Shown here: one piece after another, positions 11,146-21,368 of the stretch | How positions within the stretch are numbered: the first letter of the stretch is position 1 | Layout: each line of letters opens with the position of its first letter | Assembly: GCA_900312665.1 (NCBI GenBank) | Contig: ONZQ02000019.1 | Span: forward strand, 248,001 to 312,000 | DNA length: 64,000 nucleotides | Direction: 5' to 3' | Origin: Cephalotrichum gorgonifer | Lineage: Eukaryota; Ascomycota; Sordariomycetes; Microascales; Microascaceae | Notes under the pieces: model-generated | What the model saw: only the letters and a program-made list of their open reading frames with translations | What the model was told of the DNA's origin: nothing | The model's database searches: none | Position numbers and translations under genes: made by a program

Positions 11146-11940
11146 TTATACAGCTCCCGGCACCTCCGGCCAGAAAACCTCCTCTGCGGCCAACACCCGC
11201 GCCCATACCTTCAACGCCCTATCTGAAAGTTCCTCCATGGTCCGCACCCCATGAATGCCAACCTGCTCGCTAACCGCCTCATCGATAATATCCCCCAACT
11301 GGTCCACAAACACCACAAACTCCTTACTCGTCCAGTTCGGTATGAACTCCACCCTCAGCGCACCCCCATCCGCATCCTCGCTCGGATCCTGCTCGACAAG
11401 CTGGCTCTTCGCCCACGTCCATGCCTCGAGGTAGGCCTTCTCAGTAGCGTAGAAGAGGACGGCGGCCTCAAGCCAGGGTAGGCTACCGTTTCCGGGGCTG
11501 ACGGAGCCGAATAGGTCCTCGAAGCGGCGGAGGCCCTCAAGTTTCGCCGCGTCGCTGGCGCGTCCGTCCTCGCCGATGGGGAGGTCGATCGGAATACCGT
11601 ATCTCGACGCCGCGTCGAGGAAGAACTTTTCTTCGCGGCGGATGTTGACGAGGGCGTCTATGACCCACTCCAGAAGCCTGACGGTGAATGCATCGGCGCC
11701 AGCGCCGGACTTCGGGATCGCCTGTGGGTATTCGAGGAAGGCTAGGAGCAGGCCGGCCGCCTTGATGTAGCTGTGGATGTAGAGGCGGTCGTTCGCGAGC
11801 CACGTCCCCAGCGTGTCCTTTTGGAGTTGACCCAGGGCCGCGGACCGGAGGAACGCGGACTGGGTAGCTTTGCTGAAGGCAGCCGGGTCGGAGTTGAGGA
11901 GGCGGCTGGTGAGGGTAGGCGCGGGAATGGGTGGCGTCAT
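11146..11940 (-). CDS. TenA/THI-4 family protein (heme-oxygenase fold) lacking cysteine
   Basis: Single-exon, 264-residue all-helical protein. TWLANDRLYIHSYIKAAG near residues 46-63 matches the TenA/PQQC core with its conserved Asp, and the C-terminal ARVLAAEEVFWPEV matches the family's last helix with the acidic residue. TenA-type thiaminase II hydrolyses thiamin breakdown products to salvage the pyrimidine, and its catalytic nucleophile is Cys. This protein contains no cysteine at all, so it belongs with the Cys-less (TenA_E-like) group or has another role. It is probably cytosolic, with no signal peptide. No thiamin riboswitch or thiamin gene is visible next to it. Confidence 0.75.
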   Translation of the reverse strand: MTPPIPAPTLTSRLLNSDPAAFSKATQSAFLRSAALGQLQKDTLGTWLANDRLYIHSYIKAAGLLLAFLEYPQAIPKSGAGADAFTVRLLEWVIDALVNIRREEKFFLDAASRYGIPIDLPIGEDGRASDAAKLEGLRRFEDLFGSVSPGNGSLPWLEAAVLFYATEKAYLEAWTWAKSQLVEQDPSEDADGGALRVEFIPNWTSKEFVVFVDQLGDIIDEAVSEQVGIHGVRTMEELSDRALKVWARVLAAEEVFWPEVPGAV

Positions 11941-12311
11941 TGTTATGATTCGAATGGTAAGGGATATATAAAATCCAGGGTTGCGAGGTGAGCTTAGTGG
12001 AGACTGGATTGAGATGGGGCTGTGACGGGGGAGCTATCGCGGTTGGTTCTTAATTAGCATCTGACATGACGCAACCTATGGTGAGTCCGGAGTGCGGGGG
12101 TTCTCGTAGAGTGCATGTATAGGGCAGTGCCGTTTCACGTGACACTTTCATATCAAAGTGTGTAACAAGATCCAACAGGAGGTCGAGGAACCAAAGGAGA
12201 AATTGATCTGAGACGCCTGGAAATGGCAAGCCGACATTATGTAGCAGTTGATACTAGAGCGTAGAAGACCAATCACTTATATCTCCCACGCCATGGCAAC
12301 AAACCGATCAT
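11941..12311. other. intergenic
   Basis: TenA-like promoter and sialidase 3' flank, with no gene. It includes a CACGTGACA element at about 12137. Confidence 0.4.
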
Positions 12312-13562
12312 CTACCCGCGCGGTCCATTCAGGATCCAGCTCAAGTTAAACCGCCTCCAAACAATCGCCCTCGAATTCTTGTCTCCAGTAGCCCCATTCT
12401 GCCAATCCGTCTCAACCAGCGCCCCGATCTTGAAATCCCTCGTCTTCGTCATACTCGAATAGCCCCCCTCATCTCCAGCCCCGGAAACCGGAAAATCCCT
12501 CAGCTCCCGTCCGTAGTTCCACTTCGCCGCGTCGTCGTCGTAGCTGATCCGCACCCGCATAAAGACCCGCCGGTCCGCGTGCGCCGAGTTCATGAAGAGG
12601 ATGCGCGCGGGACCGTTGGTATCGTCTCTGTTGTACACGAGCGTGGACCCCTGGCACGCCGGGTCCGGGAGGCCCGTGTCGAGGGAGAAGGAGGAGAAGG
12701 AGGAGAGATTGCCCCGCGCGACCTTGCGGTAGTTGTCGGCCTTGCCGGCCCGGTCGTTGCGATAGAGCTTGCCGTCGAACGTCTCCGCGATGGTGCCCTC
12801 AGATCCCGCGCCGCTGAGGGGTTGGTAGGTCCAGGTGCGCTTACCGGGGCTCCCGCGGCCGATGATGTTGCGCCCGTCGGCCGGCACGACCACCTCCCCC
12901 GTTGTCAGCACGATACCATTCCCGGGCCCGACGGCGTCCCACGCCTTGTTCGCGGGTGTCAACTCCCTCGTCAGGTCCACGGGGTCCGTCCACGTCTTGC
13001 CGTCGTCGGTGCTCTGCGTCAGGTACAAGTGGCGCCTGCCTTCCCACGTCTTGTCAATTGGCTTCGTGATGTACCCGTTGGGCAGCTCGTCGCCTCCGCC
13101 CTGGCTGTACTCGGCCGCGTTCCAGCTGAGGAACAGGTAGATGGTGTTGCCGTCGACCACAGGCGTCGGGTTACCCCACGTACCGTTCCCCTTGCCCACG
13201 ACCTCCTGGAGGCCCTCCCAGTCGCCGATGGCCGCGCCGTTGTCGGTCGTCGTCTTCGTCCGCTTAAACACCAGGTTGATGTCGCCGAAGTCCCTGTTGT
13301 CGTGGCGCCGGCCCTCGGCGAAGGCGAGGATGCGGCCGGTGCTCGTCGTGACTACGGCGGGGATCCGGAATGAGTGGAAGCCGATACCGCTAGCCAGCTT
13401 ATCCGCATTGGCCATGTTGGCGCTCCGGAACAGCGTGAACACGGAATGCGTGGGAGTTGCGTCCTTGGCGGGGTCGTCGACCACGGCCGATGCGGGCCCC
13501 ATCGCCATCAGAGCGACGAGGAGCGCGCAGACCCATCGTTGGAGTGAAGGGGTGGCAACCAT
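12312..13562 (-). CDS. secreted exo-sialidase / KDNase (GH33-like, BNR propeller)
   Basis: Single-exon, 416-residue protein. The signal peptide is the first 26 residues (hydrophobic ALLVALMAMGPASA). FRIP at 65-68 is the sialidase motif whose Arg belongs to the arginine triad. An Asp box, STDDGKTW, is at 184-191. RILAFAEGR and a C-terminal EGGYSSMTK supply further active-site-like positions (acidic residues, Tyr). The length matches the single-domain fungal enzymes, and the Aspergillus fumigatus enzyme of this family prefers KDN over N-acetylneuraminic acid, so KDNase is a fair alternative name. It would act outside the cell on sialyl or KDN glycoconjugates. No partner gene for sialic-acid catabolism is visible nearby. 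Confidence 0.88.
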   Translation of the reverse strand: MVATPSLQRWVCALLVALMAMGPASAVVDDPAKDATPTHSVFTLFRSANMANADKLASGIGFHSFRIPAVVTTSTGRILAFAEGRRHDNRDFGDINLVFKRTKTTTDNGAAIGDWEGLQEVVGKGNGTWGNPTPVVDGNTIYLFLSWNAAEYSQGGGDELPNGYITKPIDKTWEGRRHLYLTQSTDDGKTWTDPVDLTRELTPANKAWDAVGPGNGIVLTTGEVVVPADGRNIIGRGSPGKRTWTYQPLSGAGSEGTIAETFDGKLYRNDRAGKADNYRKVARGNLSSFSSFSLDTGLPDPACQGSTLVYNRDDTNGPARILFMNSAHADRRVFMRVRISYDDDAAKWNYGRELRDFPVSGAGDEGGYSSMTKTRDFKIGALVETDWQNGATGDKNSRAIVWRRFNLSWILNGPRG

Positions 13563-13881
13563 ATTGAGTTGTGGTGCAGTTAGAAAAAATTAAACCCGAC
13601 CAGAGCCGCGGGCTGAATGCGCTCCAAGTCGGGGGATGCGAGACCCGTTGGCCTCTCCTTAAATACGGATGGCTCGCAATCGCCGGTCGGGTCATCCGTC
13701 CAGGAAGAAACGCCGTGCTGACCTGCTACCCGTTAGGCTCCGAGGTCGGACGCTCCGGGCTGACCCATGCCCGGGCCACGGGAGACTGCCATTTGAGAGG
13801 GTTCCGTGCACGTGGCTGGACCCTGGCCTGTGGTAGGGTAGGAGCAAATTATCTTGGTCGAGGGTCACAATGACGGAAGCC
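13563..13881. other. intergenic
   Basis: Promoter region of the sialidase gene. No coding signal was found. Confidence 0.4.
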
Positions 13882-14006
13882 ACCCATACACAAACCCTTC
13901 AACGCAATTTAGCTATCATTGACCCGTTAACAAATCTCTCGCTTCGGGGCTTATATGTAGTGGAGCGGACGGGACCGTTAGCTTTCCACGACCTATAGCC
14001 GTATGT
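13882..14006 (-). pseudogene. decayed 5S rRNA copy
   Basis: About 120 nt resembling the intact 5S gene that starts 80 bases downstream on the plus axis. The segment GCTTCGGGGCTTATATGTAG, then GAGCGGACGGGACC and TTTCCACGA, matches well (13940-13990). The end carrying the 3' part of the RNA is strongly mutated: GACCCGTTAAC replaces GACCCAACTAC, and the GATTCGCTGGTCGTC element is lost. The box C region is therefore damaged and the copy is unlikely to be functional. Confidence 0.75.
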
Positions 14007-14086
14007 ACTTGCTAGAGCTCAGGGCTTGGAATAAGAAGTGTCCTGGAGAGGATTGGGGCAGAAGAAACTCCCAAAAACGACAAAAA

Positions 14087-14205
14087 ACATACAACACCAG
14101 GGATTCGCTGGTCGTCACCGACCCAACTACTAGTCTAGCGCTTCGTGGTTTATGTATAGGGGAGCGGACGGGACCCTCAGTTTTCCACGAGCTATGGTCG
14201 TATGT
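14087..14205 (-). rRNA. 5S ribosomal RNA
   Basis: 119-nt minus-strand 5S rRNA. Read 5' to 3' it begins ACATACGACCATA, has GGGTCCCGTCCGCTC in the middle, then AGTAGTTGGGTCGGTGACGA, and ends GGTGTTGTATGT. This is very close to the Neurospora-type 5S that I recognise, and the two ends pair as helix I. It is followed by T-runs (reverse of the A-runs at 14071-14086), as expected for an RNA polymerase III terminator. It stands alone, as dispersed 5S genes do in Pezizomycotina. Confidence 0.95.
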
Positions 14206-14566
14206 GCTGATTAGAGTTCTATCTCGAGCATATCAAGTCTCCGCGGTCTCCGCGTTTGATGCCGGCCCGGTCCTGCAAACCGGGGGTGCTTCGGTAGTAA
14301 CTAAAAACACTAAATATGCTCTCAGGGGACAGGGAGAGTTCATCTTCTAGGGAACCTAAGAACATCTTTGCAAATTTTTCTTTTCTTTTGCCTTGGTATT
14401 AGTTCAATATCACATCCGCCACCCGTTATTAGCTCTTTCCAAACTGCAATTTTGGCATTTAACCACATAACCTTGACTCCCTCCCACAATCAAAACGTCT
14501 TAGCCTACCAGCTTCATATCATCATTCCAGTCCTTCGTCCTAGTACTAGCCCTAAAATCCAGCTAT
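14206..14566. other. intergenic
   Basis: 5' flank of the 5S gene and 3' flank of the membrane-protein gene. No gene was seen. Confidence 0.4.
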
Positions 14567-15709
14567 TCATCGCTCAGCCCAGCGCCGAAACTTCTTATCG
14601 GCCACAATGCCACTGCCACTGCCTTCGTCATCATACGGTGGCGGCGAAGCCACGGGCGTCGGGACATCCGTCGATACCGAATACGTCGGTTGCGTATGAC
14701 TGGAGCCAGTATCCGATGGTGTGATTATCGGAACGTTGACATGATATCTCGGAAGTGGAGCGGGGGGCGCGGTCGCCGGGGGTTGGCCCGGTAGGATCCT
14801 GGCGTCCGACGTTTGACTCTCCAGCTCGGCCTGCTGCCTGAGGTTTCTCTTCAGGGCTACGATCAGGCGGATAGCCCGTCCGACTGAGTAGATGTAGGAA
14901 ATCCTACCCCATATTAGCGTCTGGAAGAAAACAGAGACAAGGGGGGATGGTGTGCCTGAGGTATGTGCGGGCTTACATGAGTAGCAAAGAGATAAGCCAC
15001 GACACACGTGGTATCGGGCATAGATCATCCAACTCTCCCTTCTCGTTAGGCTGTCCGAAGCCGATGGTGTCGTATCCCGCCTTCGGCTTGTTACTTGGGT
15101 CATTCGGGCGGTCTGCTGTCGTATCAGTATTTCCAGCGTCTCACACCGCCATGATCAGCCTGCAGAAGGGGGCCTGAGGAACAAACATACAAGAGATACC
15201 CGTGAGGCCCGTACAATGGGCCGGCACCTTCGCCACCGTCAAGACAATAAAGGCAGCGATCTGGACCCCAATACACGCAAAATCGGCAATGATTAAGAGG
15301 ACCAGGTACCACCTGTGGGTGTACCCGCCGACGTGTTGTCCAAACCAGTTTCCGAGCCCGGTGATGATGAATGCTACGCCAGCCTACGCGATTCGATTCG
15401 GTGTAAGTAAATCCGGATGTATGCAAGCGGTTTTAGGGGCCAACTAATAAGGGTTGTCCAGAACAGGTACACACCCAACCTAACAAAGAATTACAAACTC
15501 ACCATTATTATCGGTACGATAATCCCGGCGCCGACCCCTATCTCCTGCGACGAGATGTAGCCGGCCAGCGCGGCCATCAAGACCAAGTTCAAGACCAGAG
15601 CCGCTATCTGCACGCATTTCGACTGATGGACCCTTCGGGTTGCGTGCTCAAGGGGGGTGAGCTTTTCCCGGGGCGCCTTGTCGCGGCGGAAGCGCGAGAG
15701 GAAGGCCAT
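14567..15709 (-). CDS. four-TM integral membrane protein of unknown function
   Basis: 288-residue protein from minus-strand exons 15709-15503, 15383-15200, 15115-14977 and 14903-14567, all in phase. The N-terminus (MAFLSRFRRDKAPREK) is basic and cytosolic-like. Hydrophobic helices follow: around VQIAALVLNLVLMAALAGYI, around AGVAFIITGLGNWF, around VLLIIADFACIGVQIAAFIV, and a last one across the final splice (SWLISLLLM then ISYIYSV). The C-terminal tail is about 95 residues, Pro/Ser/Thr-rich and soluble. The tetraspan layout recalls MARVEL-type fungal proteins, but I see no decisive motif and leave the family open. The last acceptor (14904) was chosen because the more obvious TTCCAG upstream gives a stop in phase. 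Confidence 0.7.
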
Positions 15710-17122
15710 CGTGTGCGTCGTTCTTTCTCGTTGCTAAACCGGCTTGAGATCGGATTTGTTGACCAATACGCCAAATACGCCGAGTCGACGAAGAGGGGTT
15801 TTGTCGCCGGAGGGTCTTCCCGAAAAGTAGACAGGGAATACGACCGACGAGAAGATATGCCCACGGGAAGCGGGTGGTATGGCAATACTTATTATTTTGC
15901 TATGCGATATTCAATCCCCGTGTGTGTAGTTCGGAGGATTGATACGGGGATTATGCGGCTTTCGTTGACGCGGCCTGCAGGATGCCGCATTCCTCGCATG
16001 CACGTACGTCAGCTATTACAAGTTCTAACACGAGACACACCCTTACGCCGTCAAGGGTGACTAGGACTAGAGTACTCGGTAGTAAAAGCAAACGCGCTAA
16101 AGGGGAAGGAAGGGTAGCAGAACAGTACTTCCACCCCGGGAATAGAATAATACGTTCCCCTGGTTTGAAGGTAGCTCTGAAACAAGCCAGTGCCTATCTG
16201 TGACTGGCTGGTTGTCAAAGGATTGCTCCGCAGGGCGCGGCGGTGGGGCACTTCGCAAGTCGTATTGCGGCGTATTGCACGCGTCAGCCCCATGCGAGGT
16301 CCGGGACATTATTAATAGCAAGTGTCAACCCGAATGAGTTAGCACACGGCGCCCCATAACTGCACCAGTCTTCTAAAAGGCCAAGGTTGGTCCGGAGGAT
16401 TTACACGAGTACCTTATTACGGGAATTTGCCCTCATTGGGGTTTATGGAGTTTTCAACAGGATTTTGTTATGTACCATCATGTCATCGTCATGGTGCGCC
16501 CGTCTACCGAGGCGCAACCGATGCCCAAAGAAAGCCTTGAAACCAATCAAGTCAAAAAAGCGCAGGGAGATGGAATTGATCACTAGCGAGTACTCTGTGT
16601 AGTATATCACTCCAGTATCCCAAAAGACCCGCCCCTTGCTATCGAGCCCTCACTCACCGAAGTCCAGCTCGTCCTGGGAAACACCACCCCCAGGGCCCTT
16701 GCGTGTGTTTTAGTTTTTCTCTGCCCTGCTCAGCTGCGATTCCAGAAGGTAAAATGCACCGGTTAACCTATTAAGGAGCGGTGATAAACAAATAGGATGT
16801 GTGCTGGCAAGAATAGCAAAAGCGCTTGGGATGTTGGAGTAATAAGAGGGGGAAAGAGCCTGGTTCGTGGTGTTGACGTCTTCAACCAGCGTCGGTGTTA
16901 CTCAAAGTAAGGCAAAAGGTATCGGATCTGACAAAGTGGGGCAGGGCACTACCTGCATGGCGGGGCTCAATGCATTTCAACACCCTTGACAGTAATAACA
17001 TATCTTCGAAGCACTCCTGACGGCAATTTGAAGCCTGCTATCCCGGAACACACTCTTCCCCCTTGGCGCCTGCACTTCTTCACTGGTCCGCTGATCACGA
17101 TATCCGACAAAAAAAGTTGACA
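15710..17122. other. intergenic, 1.4 kb
   Basis: No gene found. It contains partly self-similar AT-rich stretches and the promoter of the four-TM protein gene. Confidence 0.4.
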
Positions 17123-18325
17123 ATGGAGCACCTCGTCAAGATGTTCTATCGCATCATATCAGGCCTCGATGCCCTCGACACCACCCTCACCTCCATCACC
17201 ACCCTGTCAGAGAATAAATCGACCAGCTCATCCTCCCTCACCGACCACGACCGCCATCACATCCTTGATTTCCCCAACCCAGACCATAAGTCGGCCGCCC
17301 TCACCACATCCTCATCTCTCACAAAGCCAGAGCTCCTAAAGCATACTGCAGAGTCGCCCCAGGACCTCACAGACTCCGAGATCGAGCTCCTGCAGAACCG
17401 CTACTGGGCAGACCCACCCCACAAGGCATTGAAGGTGCAAGGGGCTGCCCACCACATATTAGGGGACGAGATCGGTCCTCTAATGTCCCACTTGGAGGAG
17501 ATCTGCATATCACTATACGAGGAGAACAAGGCATATGCCCTGGAAAATATCACAACGGAGTGGGTCCGGCATATGATGTCTACATCACAGGCAGAGCAGG
17601 CCGCCGAGGACGAGGACATACTGGTACAGGCATGGCCCTGGGTGCAGAGGCTATGGGATGAGGACGAGACATACAGTATCTGGAGCTACACATTCTTCAT
17701 CGTGCCGGGGATAGACAAGGTGAGACTAGAAGACTACCAGTACAGATTCGGTACAGTGATCTAGTGGGCTTATATATCGGTCGGGTGCCTGCTGTCGCTA
17801 GTGATGCAGTAGAGGCAGCAGAATCTCATATAGCCTGGCGATGAGGACGGGAAAAGTCTCTCATCACTAGATGATGCCCCTGTAGAGATATTCCACAACC
17901 TTCGTAACACTTTTATCACAGCTCGCAATATAGAGGGCGATAGCGGGCTGAAGGGCAGGATACAGCGCTATATGTTCCTCGTGATAGATCAAGATACAGT
18001 GGACTCGGTGCTATCACACGATAGGATTATTGACAATATATAGGTGTAGGCTGTCGACCCGGATTTTACCCCCGCTGATATAGACAGAACAACAGATGGC
18101 GGCGGGGGACAAAGGTACAGGGGTTTCATACGTATACGAATCCAGCAGCTCGTGCATAACTTCTTCAACTTACGGCACTTCCACGGAGAAGAGTTTCCCA
18201 TAAGCGACCTGTGGGCGGCGGCCCAGAGGAGCAGGGGCGGCTTATTCGTGTCTGTGGATCCCGCCGAAAGCGATCTTTGGACTCCGACTAGGGACGTTGG
18301 CTCCGCGCTGAGGAGCCCACGGTAG
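17123..18325 (+). pseudogene. uncharacterised ORF relic with five in-frame TAG codons
   Basis: One reading frame runs from ATG 17123 (GACAATGG context) to TAG 18323-18325. It is interrupted only by TAG at 17762, 17810, 17831, 18041 and 18047; no TAA or TGA occurs in 1.2 kb. The first open part encodes 213 residues beginning MEHLVKMFYRII, with a Ser/Thr-rich stretch (about 30-80) and an acidic helical middle. Protein-like composition continues in the same frame past the stops, for example EIFHNLRNTFITARNIEGD and GFIRIRIQQLVHNFFNL. I tried GT...AG introns to remove the stops and found none that keeps phase. Each TAG is one C-to-T change from CAG, which fits RIP-type mutation. The family is not recognised. 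Confidence 0.55.
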
Positions 18326-18570
18326 GGGCTCAGCTTGCCATGTAGTATTATACTGTTACACAAACAGAATCTTTCTTCCAGAAGCTTCGAGAAGTCGCTA
18401 AATACCCCGAGCCCTTGAGAATAGAATGTCGTCTATTGAAGGGTATACTATGTACACTACGAAATGTTTCGAACATGCGAATAATCCAAGTTCAGTCTTC
18501 TTCACCTTATACCACTGGAGAACAAACAGCATACTAGAGTCGCCGACCACCGATGGCATTGAAGTTCCCC

Positions 18571-19540
18571 TTACCACCCGGGTACCCTGGCCCGGCGCAT
18601 GGCCCCAGACTGAGCATCGCCGGGAGTCGCGCTGGGGGAACTATCAGGCGCCCCGCCCTCGTACTGCCGAACAATGAAGTCGAGTATCTCGGTGCTGTAG
18701 TTTTCCAAATAATGGAGATGGGCGGGGATGTTGGGATCTGAGCCGGCATCGCAGAAGACATCGCCCGTATCGCAGTACGAGACGAGTCGGTCGCCGAGAG
18801 CATCCAGGCCGCTGGGATCTTGACGGTGGAATATCTGCCTAAAGTGTTAAACTCTCTAGGTTCTTTAGCTTTCATAGAGTGAGTGATGAACTTACACCCT
18901 GACGGTTGACATCAGCCGTTCCCTTTCTGTACTTTGCATTGGGGCTGAGGGTCGGATCTCCAAAAAGAGCAACGGCCACAACTGTTCGTTCAAAATGTTT
19001 AGTACTCCAAACCTCTTCATACACTTCGGGAACGAAAGATCATACTATTCTTGGTAATTCTTGCATCAAGGCTGTCCAGGTTCTTCAGGCTTTCCGGGTA
19101 GGGAGACCAAGCGATAGTTGTGCCGCTAAGCGCATTCGCCGTGACTTGCGCGCCCTTTTTGAGACCGTTAGGTGCGAAATCCAACAAGAGACAGTATCCA
19201 TGTCCTCGGTTTCTTTCCATACCTGGGAGTATCCGAAGAGAGAAATCTTGCCATCAGGGCAAGCACCAGAATAGTCAATCAAGCTCTGCCTCACGGCATC
19301 AGTGCCGTTGCGGACAGAGTCAAAGTAGACGGGGTCCTCGTCAGACGCGGGATAATCGATCGCCTCGAACGCTGAGCCGGGGATTTTGTCCACGACGGCT
19401 TCGGCAAGGAGACCGGAGGCACCCGGGCCGGGCGGCTCGTTGGTTCCGCGGGCGACGAAGATCTGGAGGCCAGGTGCGCATTTGATGTCCCTGGCGTAGG
19501 CCGTGGAAGCGAGGAGTAGAGCGGCTAAAAGAAATCCCAT
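18571..19540 (-). CDS. secreted cutinase-family esterase
   Basis: 258-residue protein of the cutinase/acetylxylan-esterase serine hydrolase family. Minus-strand exons are 19540-19223, 19154-19046, 18981-18896 and 18834-18571. The signal peptide is MGFLLAALLLASTAYA. IFVARGTNEPPG near 28-39 is the typical start of the fold. The nucleophile is Ser105 in LFGYSQGAQV, split by intron 1 after the Gln. ALFGDPT follows, and the charge relay lies in GDVFC (Asp) and PAHLHYLE (His) in the last exon. Cysteines are placed for the usual disulfides. It would cleave ester bonds in cutin, acetylxylan or similar polymers outside the cell; substrate choice cannot be read from the sequence. Intron 1 has a CTAAC branch site. 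Confidence 0.9.
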
Positions 19541-19754
19541 CTTGTCCTATAACAGAACAAGAGAAGGGGATAATATTATATGAGAAGGAAAAAGAAATAG
19601 AGCAGATAGGAGTAGTTGATGGAAAGGACTAGGCGATGCTTCAGGATATGTTTGGCGCGTGTTGAATATATATCGCAACACCTTTGGGGGGCGGGCGGCT
19701 GTCCCAAGTTGTTTAAGTATTTACTTTCGCGGCCATGATGGTGAGATTACTATG
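19541..19754. promoter_or_regulatory. upstream region of the cutinase-family gene
   Basis: Non-coding sequence immediately 5' of the minus-strand start. It has A-rich tracts and a TATAAT-like stretch near 19571, which may contribute to the promoter. No regulator site can be named. Confidence 0.35.
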
Positions 19755-20390
19755 CCCACCTTGGAGGCTAAAACACAAGCCAAGCTTTGGGGGCATGGTC
19801 ATCTCACACACCACCATGCGGCGCGGTTAAGCATCCAATAGTATAGGGAGAGAAGGCGATGATGGTACGAGCAAGCCTATCTCACCGTGGAGAAGCTGCG
19901 CAGTCGTTGTAAACCGGGCTAGAGAGCGGGCCGCGCCACTCATCATCGGATCGCCATCAAACTTCCTAATGCGGGGTTATGCGCCGCCGCGCTGGGGCGA
20001 GGCACGCAGCTCTCCGTCTTAGGGCTGACAGCATCGCCACCTAGTGCTAACAACGGCCAATTACGACCCAGCTTGGAGGCTACAGGGAAATGCAGCCAAG
20101 CTCCTACACTTGCCGAGAAGTTCGATAGGGGCACAGTGCTCTCGCCAGCGCCCAGTTGAGCTTCTAAGAGGACGACGATCGCTCGGGCAAGCCGTGCAAT
20201 GTATCCGGGTAGATGGAGAAAGGCGGGCGGCGCCAGGCTTTTCTGGAACCCTTAATAAAAATACCCGCTACTTCCTAATGCGGGTGCGTGTTGGGCCGCG
20301 CCACCTCATACTCATCACCCGAATGAGAATGCGCGCTATTGGGCCGGGATGCTACGAGCCCGTCCAAGGACTGGCAGCATCGCTATCTAC
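19755..20390 (+). repeat. diverged tandem duplication, unit about 315 bp
   Basis: Landmarks recur in the same order at a spacing of 305-320 bases. TTGGAGGCTA...GCCAAGCT occurs at 19760 and 20074, CTTCCTAATGCGGG at 19961 and 20270, and GGCAGCATCGC/GACAGCATCGC at 20028 and 20368. The copies share perhaps 60-65 percent by eye. A further fragment (TAATACCCGCCGCGCCA) sits near 21011. No frame spans it. Its origin is unknown; it may be a decayed transposon or satellite. Confidence 0.45.
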
Positions 20391-21368
20391 AGCCCATGTA
20401 CCCCACAATAACAATAAATGTATTGACAGGCGAACATTCCGTACTTGATAACACGCGATCACACCGGCCAAAAGCATGGAGTAGAGATTCGCGACATTAT
20501 TCGGATGCAAACCGTCGTCAACCTGTCGCTCCATTTCCTTCTCCCACCCTTCACATCTAACTCCTGTCAGGCGATCTCCCAGACATGCTTGCTGGGCAGC
20601 TATCCCACAGGTGAAAGTGTACGAGGCTCCATGAAACCATCCGGGACCTGTTTTAAGAGGGGCCTCGCTGCGCTTGAGACAAGATCTGGCCCTAATATTC
20701 ACGAACAACCAGGTACAACCTCATGCAACCAATGGCTCCTTTCTAACCCTCATACGGGCTCCTCTAATCCGCATAATCAACACTAATACAGACGTAAAGC
20801 CAGGAATTGGCGTCTATGACAGAGCGAAGAGTTTCTTGAGCGAGGCAACGACGTCATTGGACGAGCTCTTCCCTTCAATCTTCTGCTCTCTGGCGTCTCA
20901 TGTGGCCGGGCACTCGAAAAATGCGAACTGCTGGTATGAGAGCTCCGTTGTATACGGAAGTGTCGAGGTCCGCCGGTAGAGTAACAGCAGCTATTAAAAG
21001 ATGGTTAATACTAATACCCGCCGCGCCATGAGATTACTTTGCAAGCAATGTGATAACCGCCGAGGCAATTAACCGAGATCAAAGCTCCTTCCCGCCCAAC
21101 AGGCCCATCTCCAGTGGGCGGGTAGAGCGGCAAGTTCCCGACTATGGGAACCATTTCCCGTACCGAGATTACGCTCGTTTTAGCCTCATCTCCGATCGGT
21201 GTGGCTGTTGCGTATCCTTTCCTGTAACTTATATCTTCCTTTTCCTCTCGTACATGGATACTTTGTACTCCCCTCCCTCCTGCGTCACTCATATACCATT
21301 TATTAGAACTTCCACACCCATAAAATACATAAAATTATCTTCCGTATCTATTCCCTTCCGGTCGGAAG
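20391..21368. other. intergenic
   Basis: No gene seen. Its last part is the promoter of the next gene. Confidence 0.4.

Noticed and set aside
17740..17840. Intron removing the first TAG codons of the 17.1-18.3 kb frame
   Set aside because: Candidate GT...AG pairs either break phase or leave other TAG codons, so the interrupted-frame reading was kept.
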